From contig NZ_JAAVLW010000007.1 of NCBI RefSeq assembly GCF_013114835.1, forward strand, positions 432,100-496,099: 64,000 bases of DNA, given 5' to 3'. Positions 33,515 to 42,277 of this stretch are shown piece after piece. Source of the DNA: Bradyrhizobium archetypum. Its GTDB lineage: Bacteria; Pseudomonadota; Alphaproteobacteria; Rhizobiales; Xanthobacteraceae. Every line of letters begins with the position of its first letter. The first letter of the stretch is position 1. The position numbers were made by a program, and so were the translations under genes. A model generated the notes under the pieces. The model ran no database searches. It saw only the letters and a program-made list of their open reading frames with translations, and had not been told where the DNA came from.

Positions 33515-36055
33515 ATGATGTTGGGAATGCGAGTGCGGGGGGGCTTGCTGGCCGCTCTGATCATGGTTGCCGCGCCGATGGGGAGCGCGCTGGTGTCTGC
33601 GCCGGCTGCGGCCCAGACCGCGGCGTCGATCGCCGTTGAGGGGAACCGGCGTGTCGAGGCCGAGACCATTCGCTCCTACTTCAAGCCGGGTCCTGGCGGT
33701 CGCCTTGGGCAGGCGCAGATCGACGACGGCCTGAAGGCGCTGATCGAAACCGGCCTGTTCCAGGATGTGCGAATCAATCAGGTCGGCGGCCGGCTCGTCG
33801 TCACCGTGGTCGAAAACGCCGTGATCGGGCGCATCGCTTTCGAAGGCAACAAGAAGGTCAAGGACGAGCAGCTTTCGGCTGAAATCCAGTCCAAGCCGCG
33901 CGGCACATTCTCGCGCCCGATGGTCCAGTCGGACGCCCAGCGCATCGCCGAGATCTACCGGCGCTCCGGCCGCTATGACGTGCGCGTCACCCCGGAAATC
34001 ATCGAGCAGCCGAACAACCGCGTCGACCTGGTCTTCACGATCACCGAGGGCAGCAAGACAGGCGTCAAGTCGATCGAGTTCATCGGCAACGTCGCTTATT
34101 CGTCCTATCGTCTTAAGGACGTTATCAAGACGCGCGAATCCAACCTTCTGAGCTTCCTCGGCGGCGCCGACGTCTACGATCCTGACCGGGTGGAGGCCGA
34201 CCGCGACCTGATTCGGCGCTTCTACCTCAAGAACGGCTACGCCGACGTGCAGGTGGTCGCCGCGCTGACCGAGTACGATCCCGACAAAAAGGGCTTCCTC
34301 GTCACCTTCAAGATCGAGGAAGGGCAGCAATATCGCGTTGCTTCCGTCGATTTCCAGACCTCGATCCCAACCCTCGATGCCGCCTCACTGCGCAGCTTCT
34401 CGCGCGTCAGCGTCGGCTCGGTCTACAATGCCGAAGCGCTCGAGAAATCCGTCGAGGAAATGCAGATCGAGGCCTCGCGCCGCGGCTATGCCTTCGCGGT
34501 GGTGCGTCCGCGCGGCGATCGCAATTTCGAACAGCACACGGTTTCGATCGTATTCGCCGTCGACGAAGGCCCGCGAACCTATATCGAGCGTATCAACATC
34601 CGCGGTAACACCCGTACCCGCGACTACGTGATCCGCCGCGAGTTCGACCTGTCCGAAGGCGACGCCTACAACCGCGCGCTGGTCGATCGCGCCGAGCGCC
34701 GGCTGAAGAACCTCGACTTCTTCAAGACCGTGAAGATCGTCACCGAGCCCGGCTCATCGACCGATCGTGTGATCCTGATCGTTGATCTCGAAGAAAAATC
34801 GACCGGCGACTTCTCGGTTTCCGGCGGCTATTCGACCACCGACGGTGCGCTGGCCGAAGTCAGCATCTCCGAGCGCAACTTCCTCGGCCGCGGCCTCTAT
34901 GCCAAGGCGGCTGTGACCTACGGTCAGTATGCGCGCGGCGGTTCGCTGTCGTTCGTCGATCCCTACCTGTTCGACTACCGCGTCGCGCTCGGGCTCGACC
35001 TGTTCTACCGCGAGCAGCTCGCCAACAGCTACATCGCCTACGGCACCAAGACGCTGGGCTTCAGCCCGCGGCTCGGCTTCACCCTGCGGGAAGACCTCGC
35101 GCTGCAGCTGCGTTACTCGATCTATCAGCAGGAAATCTCGCTGCCGAGCCAGCTCGCGAACTGTAACAACGTTCAGTTCCTGCCTGACGGATCACCGAAT
35201 CCGAACTTCAATCCCAGCCCGGCCTTTGCAAATGCGACCGGGATTAGCCTGGTCTCCACAAACGGTCTCGGATGTTACTTCGACGGCGAAGCATCGCTGC
35301 CGGTCCGCAGGGAATTGCAGAGCGGCAAGGCGCTGACCTCGGCGGTCGGCTATTCGCTGAACTACAACACCCTGGACAACAACAAGAATCCGACCGACGG
35401 CTTGCTGATCGACTGGAAGCAGGACTTCGCCGGCGTTGGCGGCGACGTGAAGTACATTAAGTCGGCGATCGACGCGAAGTACTACACCCCCCTGGTCGCC
35501 GATATCGTCGGTTTGATCCACCTCCAGGGCGGTATCCTCAATCAGTTCGGCGGCAGCGAGCTGCGCATGCTCGACCACTTCCAGATGGGTCCGAATCTGG
35601 TTCGTGGTTTCGCGCCAAACGGCATCGGTCCGCGCGATATCAACCCGTTCGGCACACGTGACGCGCTCGGCGGCACCAAGTACTGGGGCGCTTCGTTCGA
35701 ACTGCAGATGCCGTTCTGGTTCCTGCCGAAGGAAGTCGGGCTCAAGGGCTCGGTCTATGCCGATGCCGGCGGACTGTTCGACTACAAGGGACCGACGTCC
35801 TGGGCACAGACGGGCGAAGTTAATGTGCCTGGCTGCGTCCCGCCGACACAGGCAACCGCAACGACCGCGGCCACTCCCGGGACCTGTTTGGGATTGCAGT
35901 ACGACAACGGCAATGTGGTTCGCACCTCGGTGGGTGTCGGTATTATCTGGGCCTCGCCGTTCGGTCCGCTGCGCTTCGACTATGCGGTTCCGCTTACGAA
36001 GGGTCAGTTTGACCGCGTGCAGGAATTCAAGTTTGGCGGTGGCACATCGTTCTGA
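33515..36055 (+). CDS. bamA: Outer-membrane protein assembly factor BamA
   Basis: 846 residues from the ATG at 33515 (GAGGG upstream). Signal peptide ending about residue 33 (SAPAAAQ). Five POTRA domains span roughly 35-430, recognisable by repeats such as SIAVEGNRRVEAETIRSYF, RIAFEGNKKVKDEQL and RINIRGNTRTRDYVIRREF. The 16-stranded Omp85 barrel follows with the LVRGFAPNGIGPRD loop that holds the conserved RGF and a C-terminal Phe. It folds beta-barrels into the outer membrane. No skp gene follows it; lpxD comes next after 127 bases. Confidence 0.97.
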   Translation: MMLGMRVRGGLLAALIMVAAPMGSALVSAPAAAQTAASIAVEGNRRVEAETIRSYFKPGPGGRLGQAQIDDGLKALIETGLFQDVRINQVGGRLVVTVVENAVIGRIAFEGNKKVKDEQLSAEIQSKPRGTFSRPMVQSDAQRIAEIYRRSGRYDVRVTPEIIEQPNNRVDLVFTITEGSKTGVKSIEFIGNVAYSSYRLKDVIKTRESNLLSFLGGADVYDPDRVEADRDLIRRFYLKNGYADVQVVAALTEYDPDKKGFLVTFKIEEGQQYRVASVDFQTSIPTLDAASLRSFSRVSVGSVYNAEALEKSVEEMQIEASRRGYAFAVVRPRGDRNFEQHTVSIVFAVDEGPRTYIERINIRGNTRTRDYVIRREFDLSEGDAYNRALVDRAERRLKNLDFFKTVKIVTEPGSSTDRVILIVDLEEKSTGDFSVSGGYSTTDGALAEVSISERNFLGRGLYAKAAVTYGQYARGGSLSFVDPYLFDYRVALGLDLFYREQLANSYIAYGTKTLGFSPRLGFTLREDLALQLRYSIYQQEISLPSQLANCNNVQFLPDGSPNPNFNPSPAFANATGISLVSTNGLGCYFDGEASLPVRRELQSGKALTSAVGYSLNYNTLDNNKNPTDGLLIDWKQDFAGVGGDVKYIKSAIDAKYYTPLVADIVGLIHLQGGILNQFGGSELRMLDHFQMGPNLVRGFAPNGIGPRDINPFGTRDALGGTKYWGASFELQMPFWFLPKEVGLKGSVYADAGGLFDYKGPTSWAQTGEVNVPGCVPPTQATATTAATPGTCLGLQYDNGNVVRTSVGVGIIWASPFGPLRFDYAVPLTKGQFDRVQEFKFGGGTSF

Positions 36056-36182
36056 GGCGTCTCGTAGCAAGCGGACGTAGGGTCCGCGTGACGAGAACAC
36101 CAGGGAATAAGAGGAGGGCTTGGCTCCGTTTTGTCGGAGCCGGCCCTCAGGTGTGAGCACCGGCCGGACTGCGACGGGTGGA

Positions 36183-37250
36183 ATGGCGCAGCCAATATTC
36201 TTCAAGCAACCACCTTCCGCGATGCTGGCCGACCTGGCCGCGTTGACGGGAGCGGTATTGGTTGACCCCGCACGGGGTGGTCACGTGATCAGGGGTCTCG
36301 CTTCGCTCGACGAAGCCGGCCCGATGCATCTGGCGTTCTTTGACAACCTCAAATACGCCGATCAGCTCAAGACGACCAAGGCCGGCGCCTGCCTGGTCAG
36401 CCCGCGTTTCGAGGCCCAGGTGCCGGTCCATGTGGCGGCGCTGCGGGCCGCCCAGCCGTTCCGCGCTTTCGTGAAGCTGGCGCGCGAATGGCATGGCGAT
36501 GCGCTTCGTCCGCAATCCTGGTTCGACAATGAGGGCATCGCGCCGTCGGCGATCATCGACCCTTCCGCGCATCTGGAGGACGGCGTCATCGTCGATCCGC
36601 TGGCAGTGATCGGTCCGCGGGTCGAGATCGGCACTGGCACCGTGATCGGCGCCGGCGCGATAATCGGCGCAGACGTCAAGATCGGCCGCGACTGCAATGT
36701 CGGCGCGCGCACCGCGATCCAGTTCTCACTGATCGGCAACAACGTCCTGATCCATCCGGGCTGCAGCATCGGCCAGGACGGCTACGGGTTCATCTTCTTC
36801 GGCCCCGAAGGCCACCTCAAGGTGCCCCAGACCGGGCGCGTCCTGATCCAGAACGACGTCGAGATCGGCGCCGGCACCACTATCGACCGCGGCAGCCTGC
36901 GAGACACGGTGATCGGCGAAGGCACCAAAATCGACAATCAGGTCCAGATCGGCCACAATGTAACCATCGGCAGGCACTGCCTGCTCGCCGCCCAGATCGG
37001 ACTCGCGGGCAGCTTGACGATCGGTGACAACGTCGCGCTGGGGGCGAAGGTGGGTATCAACAACCACCTCAAGATCGGCGACGGCGCCCAGGTGACGGCC
37101 ATGAGCGCGGTCAAGGACGATATTCCGCCGAATGGCCGCTGGGGCGGTCATTTTGCCAAACCGACCAAGCAGTGGTTTAGAGAGATTGTTGCGGTGGAGC
37201 GGCTGGTGCAAGGCGGTACGGCCGACCCGAAAGGCGAAGGGCGAGAGTGA
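36183..37250 (+). CDS. lpxD: UDP-3-O-acylglucosamine N-acyltransferase
   Basis: 355 residues from the ATG at 36183. An N-terminal uridine-binding domain (MAQPIFFKQPPSAMLADLAALTGA) precedes a left-handed beta-helix of hexapeptide repeats (VIGPRVEIGTGTVIGAGAIIG...), with the catalytic His region IGHNVTIGRHC. It adds the second acyl chain in lipid A synthesis. The stop overlaps the fabZ start (TGATG). Confidence 0.95.
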   Translation: MAQPIFFKQPPSAMLADLAALTGAVLVDPARGGHVIRGLASLDEAGPMHLAFFDNLKYADQLKTTKAGACLVSPRFEAQVPVHVAALRAAQPFRAFVKLAREWHGDALRPQSWFDNEGIAPSAIIDPSAHLEDGVIVDPLAVIGPRVEIGTGTVIGAGAIIGADVKIGRDCNVGARTAIQFSLIGNNVLIHPGCSIGQDGYGFIFFGPEGHLKVPQTGRVLIQNDVEIGAGTTIDRGSLRDTVIGEGTKIDNQVQIGHNVTIGRHCLLAAQIGLAGSLTIGDNVALGAKVGINNHLKIGDGAQVTAMSAVKDDIPPNGRWGGHFAKPTKQWFREIVAVERLVQGGTADPKGEGRE

Positions 37251-37708
37251 TGGAGGAGGCACCAGTCAGGTTTGAGCTCGTGGATATCAACGAGATCCTC
37301 AAGACGCTTCCCCACCGTTATCCGATGCTGCTGATCGACCGGGTGATCAAGATCCGGACCGACTACAGCGGCATCGGCATCAAGAACGTCACCTTCAACG
37401 AGCCGCCGTTTCTCGGCCATTTTCCCGAGCGGCCGGTCTATCCCGGCGTGATGATGATCGAGGCCATGGCGCAGACCGCCGGCGTCATCGGCATCAAATC
37501 GGTCGAGGGCACCGAGAAACCGCGCGCGGTTTATTTTCTTACCATCGACAAGTGCAAATTCCGCAAGCCGGTGATGCCCGGCGACACCATCGAGTACCAC
37601 ATGCGCTCGATCGGTCGCCGCAAGGCGATGTGGTGGTTTCACGGCGACGCCAAGGTGAATGGCAGCGTGGTCGCCGAGGCCGACGTCGGCGCGATGCTGA
37701 CCGATTGA
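37250..37708 (+). CDS. fabZ: 3-hydroxyacyl-ACP dehydratase FabZ
   Basis: 152 residues from the ATG at 37250; a GTG 3 bases earlier is also possible. Hot-dog fold with the catalytic His in LPHRYPMLLIDRV and Glu in PGVMMIEAMAQTAG. It dehydrates 3-hydroxyacyl-ACP in fatty-acid elongation and competes with lipid A synthesis for the same substrate, which explains its place among lpx genes. In most relatives lpxA follows directly; here two unrelated secreted-protein genes intervene. Confidence 0.96.
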   Translation: MEEAPVRFELVDINEILKTLPHRYPMLLIDRVIKIRTDYSGIGIKNVTFNEPPFLGHFPERPVYPGVMMIEAMAQTAGVIGIKSVEGTEKPRAVYFLTIDKCKFRKPVMPGDTIEYHMRSIGRRKAMWWFHGDAKVNGSVVAEADVGAMLTD

Positions 37709-37853
37709 ATCTGACCGGATTTTTCCGTCACACAACTGACGGATTCCTGATGTCTCTGCTCAATCATTGGTGGTGGAACCCATGCCGAGGTCGATTGAGG
37801 AGATTTGCTGCCTAAATTCCGGGTTGGGTCCACGCTTTTCAACGGGGGCGTCC

Positions 37854-38489
37854 GTGAACAAGCTTGCTTCCATCATTTCGTGTTTGGTCATTTTTCTGCT
37901 GATGTCGTCGCCTGGTTACGCGACTGATCTGAATGGACTTGTCGCGTCGCTCAAGGGCGGTGGTTACGTCATCGTGTTTCGGCACGGCGCCACCGACGAT
38001 AGCCAGAAGGACGTCTATCCCTTCAAATTCGACGACATGAGTGCGCAGCGGCAACTAAGCGACAAGGGCCGCGCCCTGGCGCGCGAACTTGGGGCCGCGC
38101 TCGCGAAACTGGGCGTGCCGATCGGCGAAATTTACACGAGCCAACTGAACCGCGCGGTCGAGACCGGCAGGCTGATCGGCGGCAAGGACGTGTCTCCTGT
38201 CGAGGCCCTGACAGATAGCGGCGCGGGCAGTTGGTCGGCGATGGCGAATCCCGATGGCAAGAACGCCAACATTGGACGCTCCGTGCGCGACTTGGTCAGT
38301 GCGCCCCCGAAAGCCGGCGTCAACAATCTGGCGGTAACGCACAAGACCAATGTCGCCGACGCCTTCGGCAAGGAATTTGCCGATATCCGCGAAGGCGAAG
38401 CGCTGGTGTACAAGGCCAGCACGTCGGGTCAGCCCGTCCTGGTTGCGCGCGTGCAACCCGGCGAATGGATCGCGCAGGCCGGCAGCTAG
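37854..38489 (+). CDS. Secreted histidine-phosphatase-family protein
   Basis: 211 residues if the GTG at 37854 is used; the upstream frame does not look coding. Signal peptide MNKLASIISCLVIFLLMSSPGYA. The mature protein has the phosphohistidine motif VFRHGATD and a second His in VTHKTN, with YTSQLNRAVETGRLIGG between them, all typical of the RHG superfamily. Substrate unknown. It is inserted between fabZ and lpxA, on the same strand and 145 bases after fabZ. Confidence 0.82.
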   Translation: MNKLASIISCLVIFLLMSSPGYATDLNGLVASLKGGGYVIVFRHGATDDSQKDVYPFKFDDMSAQRQLSDKGRALARELGAALAKLGVPIGEIYTSQLNRAVETGRLIGGKDVSPVEALTDSGAGSWSAMANPDGKNANIGRSVRDLVSAPPKAGVNNLAVTHKTNVADAFGKEFADIREGEALVYKASTSGQPVLVARVQPGEWIAQAGS

Positions 38490-38728
38490 ATTTGAACGCG
38501 GCGCCTGCGCGAAAGCCGTCGTCAGTGTGATCTGCCTGCCACAAGGCACGGCATCGGCAGGAGCCCTTGTGCTGCGCAAAAGCTGCTTAATGTCGGATCG
38601 TCGACAGAGCGAGGTACTCGGCTGCGCAGCACGTGCGGTCCGTCATTGCGGGCCGGTTACGTCGGGAACTTAGCTTCCTCGACGGACTTGTAATCTCCGG
38701 GCGACAGATCGCTGTTTGAGATAGTCGC

Positions 38729-39082
38729 ATGAGATTTCTCAGAACTGCTGTAGTGCTCATTGGCTCGGCCTCTGTTTTCGCCGGAAGCGCAATGGCACGC
38801 GACGACGGCCGTTACGCCAATTCCCCGCTCAAGTCCTGGTTCGACAGCCTGAAAAGCGGCAAGGGGCCGTGCTGCTCCGACGCCGACGGTTCGGCCGTCT
38901 CCGACGTCGATTGGGAATCGAAGGATGGTCACTATCGCGTGCGACTGGAAGGTCAGTGGATCGACGTCCCTGACGACGCCGTCATCACCGAGCCAAACCG
39001 CGTCGGCCGAGCGATGGTGTGGCCGATCAAGGGATCGTATGGAATATCGATCCGCTGCTTCCTGCCCGGCAGCATGACGTGA
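38729..39082 (+). CDS. Conserved secreted protein with a GPCCS motif, unknown function
   Basis: 117 residues with signal peptide (residues 1-23, ending AMA). The mature part has SWFDSLKSGKGPCCSDADGS, then a Trp/Asp-rich core (DVDWESKDGHYRVRLEGQWIDVPDDAVI) and a further Cys in IRCFLPGS. Similar small proteins occur widely in rhizobia, but I know no function. The Cys pair suggests disulfides or metal binding. The second gene of the fabZ-lpxA insertion; 239 bases separate it from the phosphatase gene, with no other gene recognised there. Confidence 0.75.
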   Translation: MRFLRTAVVLIGSASVFAGSAMARDDGRYANSPLKSWFDSLKSGKGPCCSDADGSAVSDVDWESKDGHYRVRLEGQWIDVPDDAVITEPNRVGRAMVWPIKGSYGISIRCFLPGSMT

Positions 39083-39229
39083 GGCCACCGATCGTTCTGG
39101 CGTTCGGCAGGCTCGGCTGGACACCTCGAAACACGCCGTAACCATACGTCACTAGACAGCCCTGGTATGCCGCGCTAACCACCGGAAAACGCGAGATATT
39201 CGCGTGCAACGGATGGGCTGGGCTGCTTG

Positions 39230-40033
39230 ATGGGTACGATCGATCCAACCGCGCGGGTTGAGGATGGCGCTGTGATCGGTGAGGGGACCTCGATCGGTCC
39301 TTACTGCATCGTCGGGCCCAATGTCGTCATCGGTGCGCACTGCAAGCTGATCGCACATGTGAACGTGACGGGGCATACCACCATCGCCGATGGTTGCATG
39401 ATTTACCCATTTGCGGCACTCGGCGGCCCGCCGCAGGATCTCAGCTATCGCGGCGAACCGACCCGCCTCGAAGTTGGCGAAGGCTGCACCATCCGCGAAG
39501 GCGTAACAATGAATATCGGAACGAAGAAGGGTGGTGGCCTCACCCGGGTGGGCGCACGCGGTTACTTCATGAACAATAGCCACGTCGGCCATGACTGTGT
39601 CGTCGGCAATGACGTGATCTTCGCCACGTCGGCGACGCTGGGCGGCCACTGCGAGATCGGCGATTTCGTCTATATCGGCGGGCTCTCCGCCGTGCATCAG
39701 TTCACCCGGATCGGACGGCAGGTGATGGTCGGCGGCGTCTGCGGGGTGCGCGGCGACATCATTCCGTTCGGGCTCGCCAACGGCCAGTATGCCAGCCTCG
39801 AAGGGCTGAACATCATCGGCATGAAGCGCCGCAAGTTTACCAGGGAGCGGCTCGCGAAGGTGCGCGCCTTCTACCAGAAGCTGTTTCACGGCCCCGGCAT
39901 CTTCGCGGAGCGGCTGAATGACGTGCAGCCGCTGGCTGGAGAGGATCCGGCGATCGCGGAAATCCTCGCCTTCATCGGTGATGGCAAGCTCCGCCCGCTC
40001 TGCCTTCCTGCCGGCGACGGCAACCGGAATTGA
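39230..40033 (+). CDS. lpxA: UDP-N-acetylglucosamine acyltransferase
   Basis: 267 residues from the ATG at 39230. Left-handed beta-helix hexapeptide repeats from the N-terminus (IDPTARVEDGAVIGEGTSIGPYCIVG), the catalytic His in MNNSHVGHDCVVGN, and the C-terminal helical domain (GLNIIGMKRRKFTRERLAKVRAFYQKLF). It adds the first acyl chain to UDP-GlcNAc in lipid A synthesis. lpxI and lpxB follow closely. Confidence 0.96.
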   Translation: MGTIDPTARVEDGAVIGEGTSIGPYCIVGPNVVIGAHCKLIAHVNVTGHTTIADGCMIYPFAALGGPPQDLSYRGEPTRLEVGEGCTIREGVTMNIGTKKGGGLTRVGARGYFMNNSHVGHDCVVGNDVIFATSATLGGHCEIGDFVYIGGLSAVHQFTRIGRQVMVGGVCGVRGDIIPFGLANGQYASLEGLNIIGMKRRKFTRERLAKVRAFYQKLFHGPGIFAERLNDVQPLAGEDPAIAEILAFIGDGKLRPLCLPAGDGNRN

Positions 40034-40051
40034 TCACGGATCGCCGCAGCC

Positions 40052-40909
40052 ATGACTTCAGCGGCTTCTGACATCTCATCACCCGTCGGCGTCATCGCAG
40101 GCGGCGGCACGATGCCGTTTGCGGTGGCGGATTCGCTTGCCGCGCGGGGGATCGCCCCGGTGTTGTTCGCGCTACGTGGCGCCTGCGATCCCGATCGCGT
40201 TGCCCGCTTCCGGCATCACTGGATTTCAGTGGGGCAGCTTGGTCGCGCGACAAAGCTGTTCCGCAGCGAGGGATGTCGCGACCTGATCTTCATTGGCACG
40301 CTGCTGCGCCCGGCGCTATCCGAAATCAGGCTGGACTGGGGAACGATCCGCGTCCTCGGCCGCGTCTGGGCTGCGTTTCGTGGCGGCGATGATCATCTGC
40401 TGTCGGGGATCGGCCGCATCCTCGAACAGGATGGTTTCCGGATGGTTGGTATCAGGGATGTGGCGCCCGAGGTCCTGATGCCGGAGGGAAGTATTGCCCG
40501 TGCCTTGCCCGATCCCGATGCTGCCGCCGATATCGAAAAAGGGCGGAAAGTCCTCGCTGCGCTCGGCCCATTCGACATCGGCCAGGCTGTTGTGGTGATC
40601 GACGGGCATGTGGTGGCGGTGGAAGACATCGAGGGCACTGACGGGCTATTGGCGCGCGTGGCACGGCTGCGCGAGGCCGGGCGCATTCGCGCCAAGTCCG
40701 GTCGCGGCGTGCTGGTGAAAGCGCCGAAGAGCGGGCAGGATTTGCGCTACGACCTGCCGACAGTGGGCGCCAGGACGGTCGAGGGCGCAGCCCAAGCCGG
40801 CCTCGCCGGCATTGCCGTGATCGCCGGACAGACGATCGCCGCGGATTCGCAAGCGATGATCGCGGCGGCCGATGGCGCCGGCCTGTTCGTTCAGGGGCTG
40901 CCCGCGTGA
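40052..40909 (+). CDS. lpxI: UDP-2,3-diacylglucosamine diphosphatase, LpxI type
   Basis: 285 residues. SPVGVIAGGGTMPFAVADSLAARGIAPVLFAL and the C-terminal AGIAVIAGQTIAADSQAMIAAADGAGLFVQG are typical of LpxI (DUF1009), the alphaproteobacterial alternative to LpxH. It produces lipid X for LpxB, whose GTG start overlaps the lpxI stop. Confidence 0.95.
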   Translation: MTSAASDISSPVGVIAGGGTMPFAVADSLAARGIAPVLFALRGACDPDRVARFRHHWISVGQLGRATKLFRSEGCRDLIFIGTLLRPALSEIRLDWGTIRVLGRVWAAFRGGDDHLLSGIGRILEQDGFRMVGIRDVAPEVLMPEGSIARALPDPDAAADIEKGRKVLAALGPFDIGQAVVVIDGHVVAVEDIEGTDGLLARVARLREAGRIRAKSGRGVLVKAPKSGQDLRYDLPTVGARTVEGAAQAGLAGIAVIAGQTIAADSQAMIAAADGAGLFVQGLPA

Positions 40910-42096
40910 CGCCGGGTCGCGCCACCGCCGGGATGGAGCGGAGGGTATTTCTGATCGCGACGGAAGAGTCTGGCGATCGTCTCGGCGCCAATCTGATGAA
41001 AGTGCTGCGCCAGCGCCTGGGCGACGCGGTGCGGTTCGAAGGCGTCGGCGGCCGCGCGATGGCACGCGAGGGCCTGGACACGCTGTTTCCGATCGAAGAG
41101 CTCTCGATCATCGGGCTTGCTGCCGTCGTCAAGGAATTGCCGAAGATCCTCGGACTGATCAAAGAAACCGCGATCGCGGTGACCGAAGCGGCACCGGATA
41201 TCCTCATCATCATCGATAGTCCGGACTTTACCCACCGCGTTGCAAAGCGCGTGCGCGCCAAGAATCCCACGATTCCGATCGTCGACTATGTGTCGCCCTC
41301 GGTCTGGGCGTGGCGGCCTGGCCGGGCGCGCGCGATGCTGAAATATGTCGACCACGTACTGGCGCTCCTGCCGTTCGAGCCCGATGCCTATCGCAGGCTG
41401 CATGGGCCGCCCTGCAGCTATGTCGGCCATCCCCTGACCGAGCAATTGGGCTCGCTGCGTCCGAACGCCGATGAAGCGAGGCGACGGGCGGAATCGCCGC
41501 CGGTGCTGTTGGTGTTGCCGGGAAGCCGGCGCAGCGAAATCCGCCACCACATGGCGGTATTCGGCCAGGCGGTGGGATTGCTGCAGGAGCAGGGCACGGC
41601 CTTCGAGCTGGTGCTGCCGACCATGCCGCATCTGCAGGAAACGGTCGTCGAGGCGGTGAAGGGCTGGCCGGTCCAGCCCCAGGTCGTGATCGGCGAGCAG
41701 GACAAGCGGGCGAAGTTTCGCATCGCCCATGCGGCGCTCGCCAAGTCCGGCACCGTGACGCTTGAGCTGGCATTGGCCGGCGTACCGATGGTGACGGCCT
41801 ACCGCGTCGGCGCCATCGAAGCGTTCATCCTGCGGCGCGCGATCCGGGTGTCGTCGGTGATCCTCGCCAATCTCGTGATCGGAAAGGACGTCATTCCCGA
41901 ATTCCTTCAGGAGGAGTGCACGCCTCAGAAACTGGCACAGGCACTTCGCGATGTGCTGTCGGATTCCGCCCTGCGCCGCCAGCAACTCGAAGCTTTCGCT
42001 ACGCTGGACGATATCATGTCGACCGGCAATCAGCCGCCGAGCGTGCGCGCGGCCGATATCGTGCTGGCGACAATGCACAAGGCGCGGCGGCCATAA
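40906..42096 (+). CDS. lpxB: Lipid-A-disaccharide synthase
   Basis: 396 residues from the GTG overlapping lpxI; an ATG at 40933 is the alternative. GT19 family features: FLIATEESGDRLGANLMKVL at the N-terminus, IDSPDFTHRVAKRVRAK, IVDYVSPSVWAWRPGRARAM, and VLPGSRRSEIRHH, AKSGTVTLELALAGVPMV in the C-terminal half. It condenses lipid X and UDP-diacylglucosamine. Last gene of the envelope cluster. Confidence 0.96.
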   Translation: MTPGRATAGMERRVFLIATEESGDRLGANLMKVLRQRLGDAVRFEGVGGRAMAREGLDTLFPIEELSIIGLAAVVKELPKILGLIKETAIAVTEAAPDILIIIDSPDFTHRVAKRVRAKNPTIPIVDYVSPSVWAWRPGRARAMLKYVDHVLALLPFEPDAYRRLHGPPCSYVGHPLTEQLGSLRPNADEARRRAESPPVLLVLPGSRRSEIRHHMAVFGQAVGLLQEQGTAFELVLPTMPHLQETVVEAVKGWPVQPQVVIGEQDKRAKFRIAHAALAKSGTVTLELALAGVPMVTAYRVGAIEAFILRRAIRVSSVILANLVIGKDVIPEFLQEECTPQKLAQALRDVLSDSALRRQQLEAFATLDDIMSTGNQPPSVRAADIVLATMHKARRP

Positions 42097-42106
42097 GGTG
42101 CCGTTG

Positions 42107-42221
42107 CTGGGCAAAGCGCAGCGTGCCCACCATTGTCACCAACAGTTCGGAGTGATGGTGGGCCCGCGGGAGCCTGTCATCGGGCGCGCATTCGCGCGAC
42201 CTGTTGGCTTTGCCACCCTAC
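42107..42221. repeat. Dispersed palindromic repeat, copy 2
   Basis: Contains GTGCCCACCAT, ATGGTGGGC and a terminal TTTGCCACCCTAC, the same building blocks as 11726-11818 with a different centre. It fills the space between lpxB and the gltA terminator. Confidence 0.75.
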
Positions 42222-42252
42222 AAAAAAGCCGGACGCGACTATCGGGTCCGGC
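42222..42252 (-). terminator. Intrinsic terminator of gltA
   Basis: On the minus strand a 7-bp stem (GCCGGAC / GTCCGGC, loop of 11) is followed by six T residues, 25 bases after the gltA stop. On the plus strand the stem is followed by TTCTCT, so it may also end lpxB transcripts weakly. Confidence 0.85.
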
Positions 42253-42277
42253 TTCTCTGTTGTCGCAGTGGTCGCCG

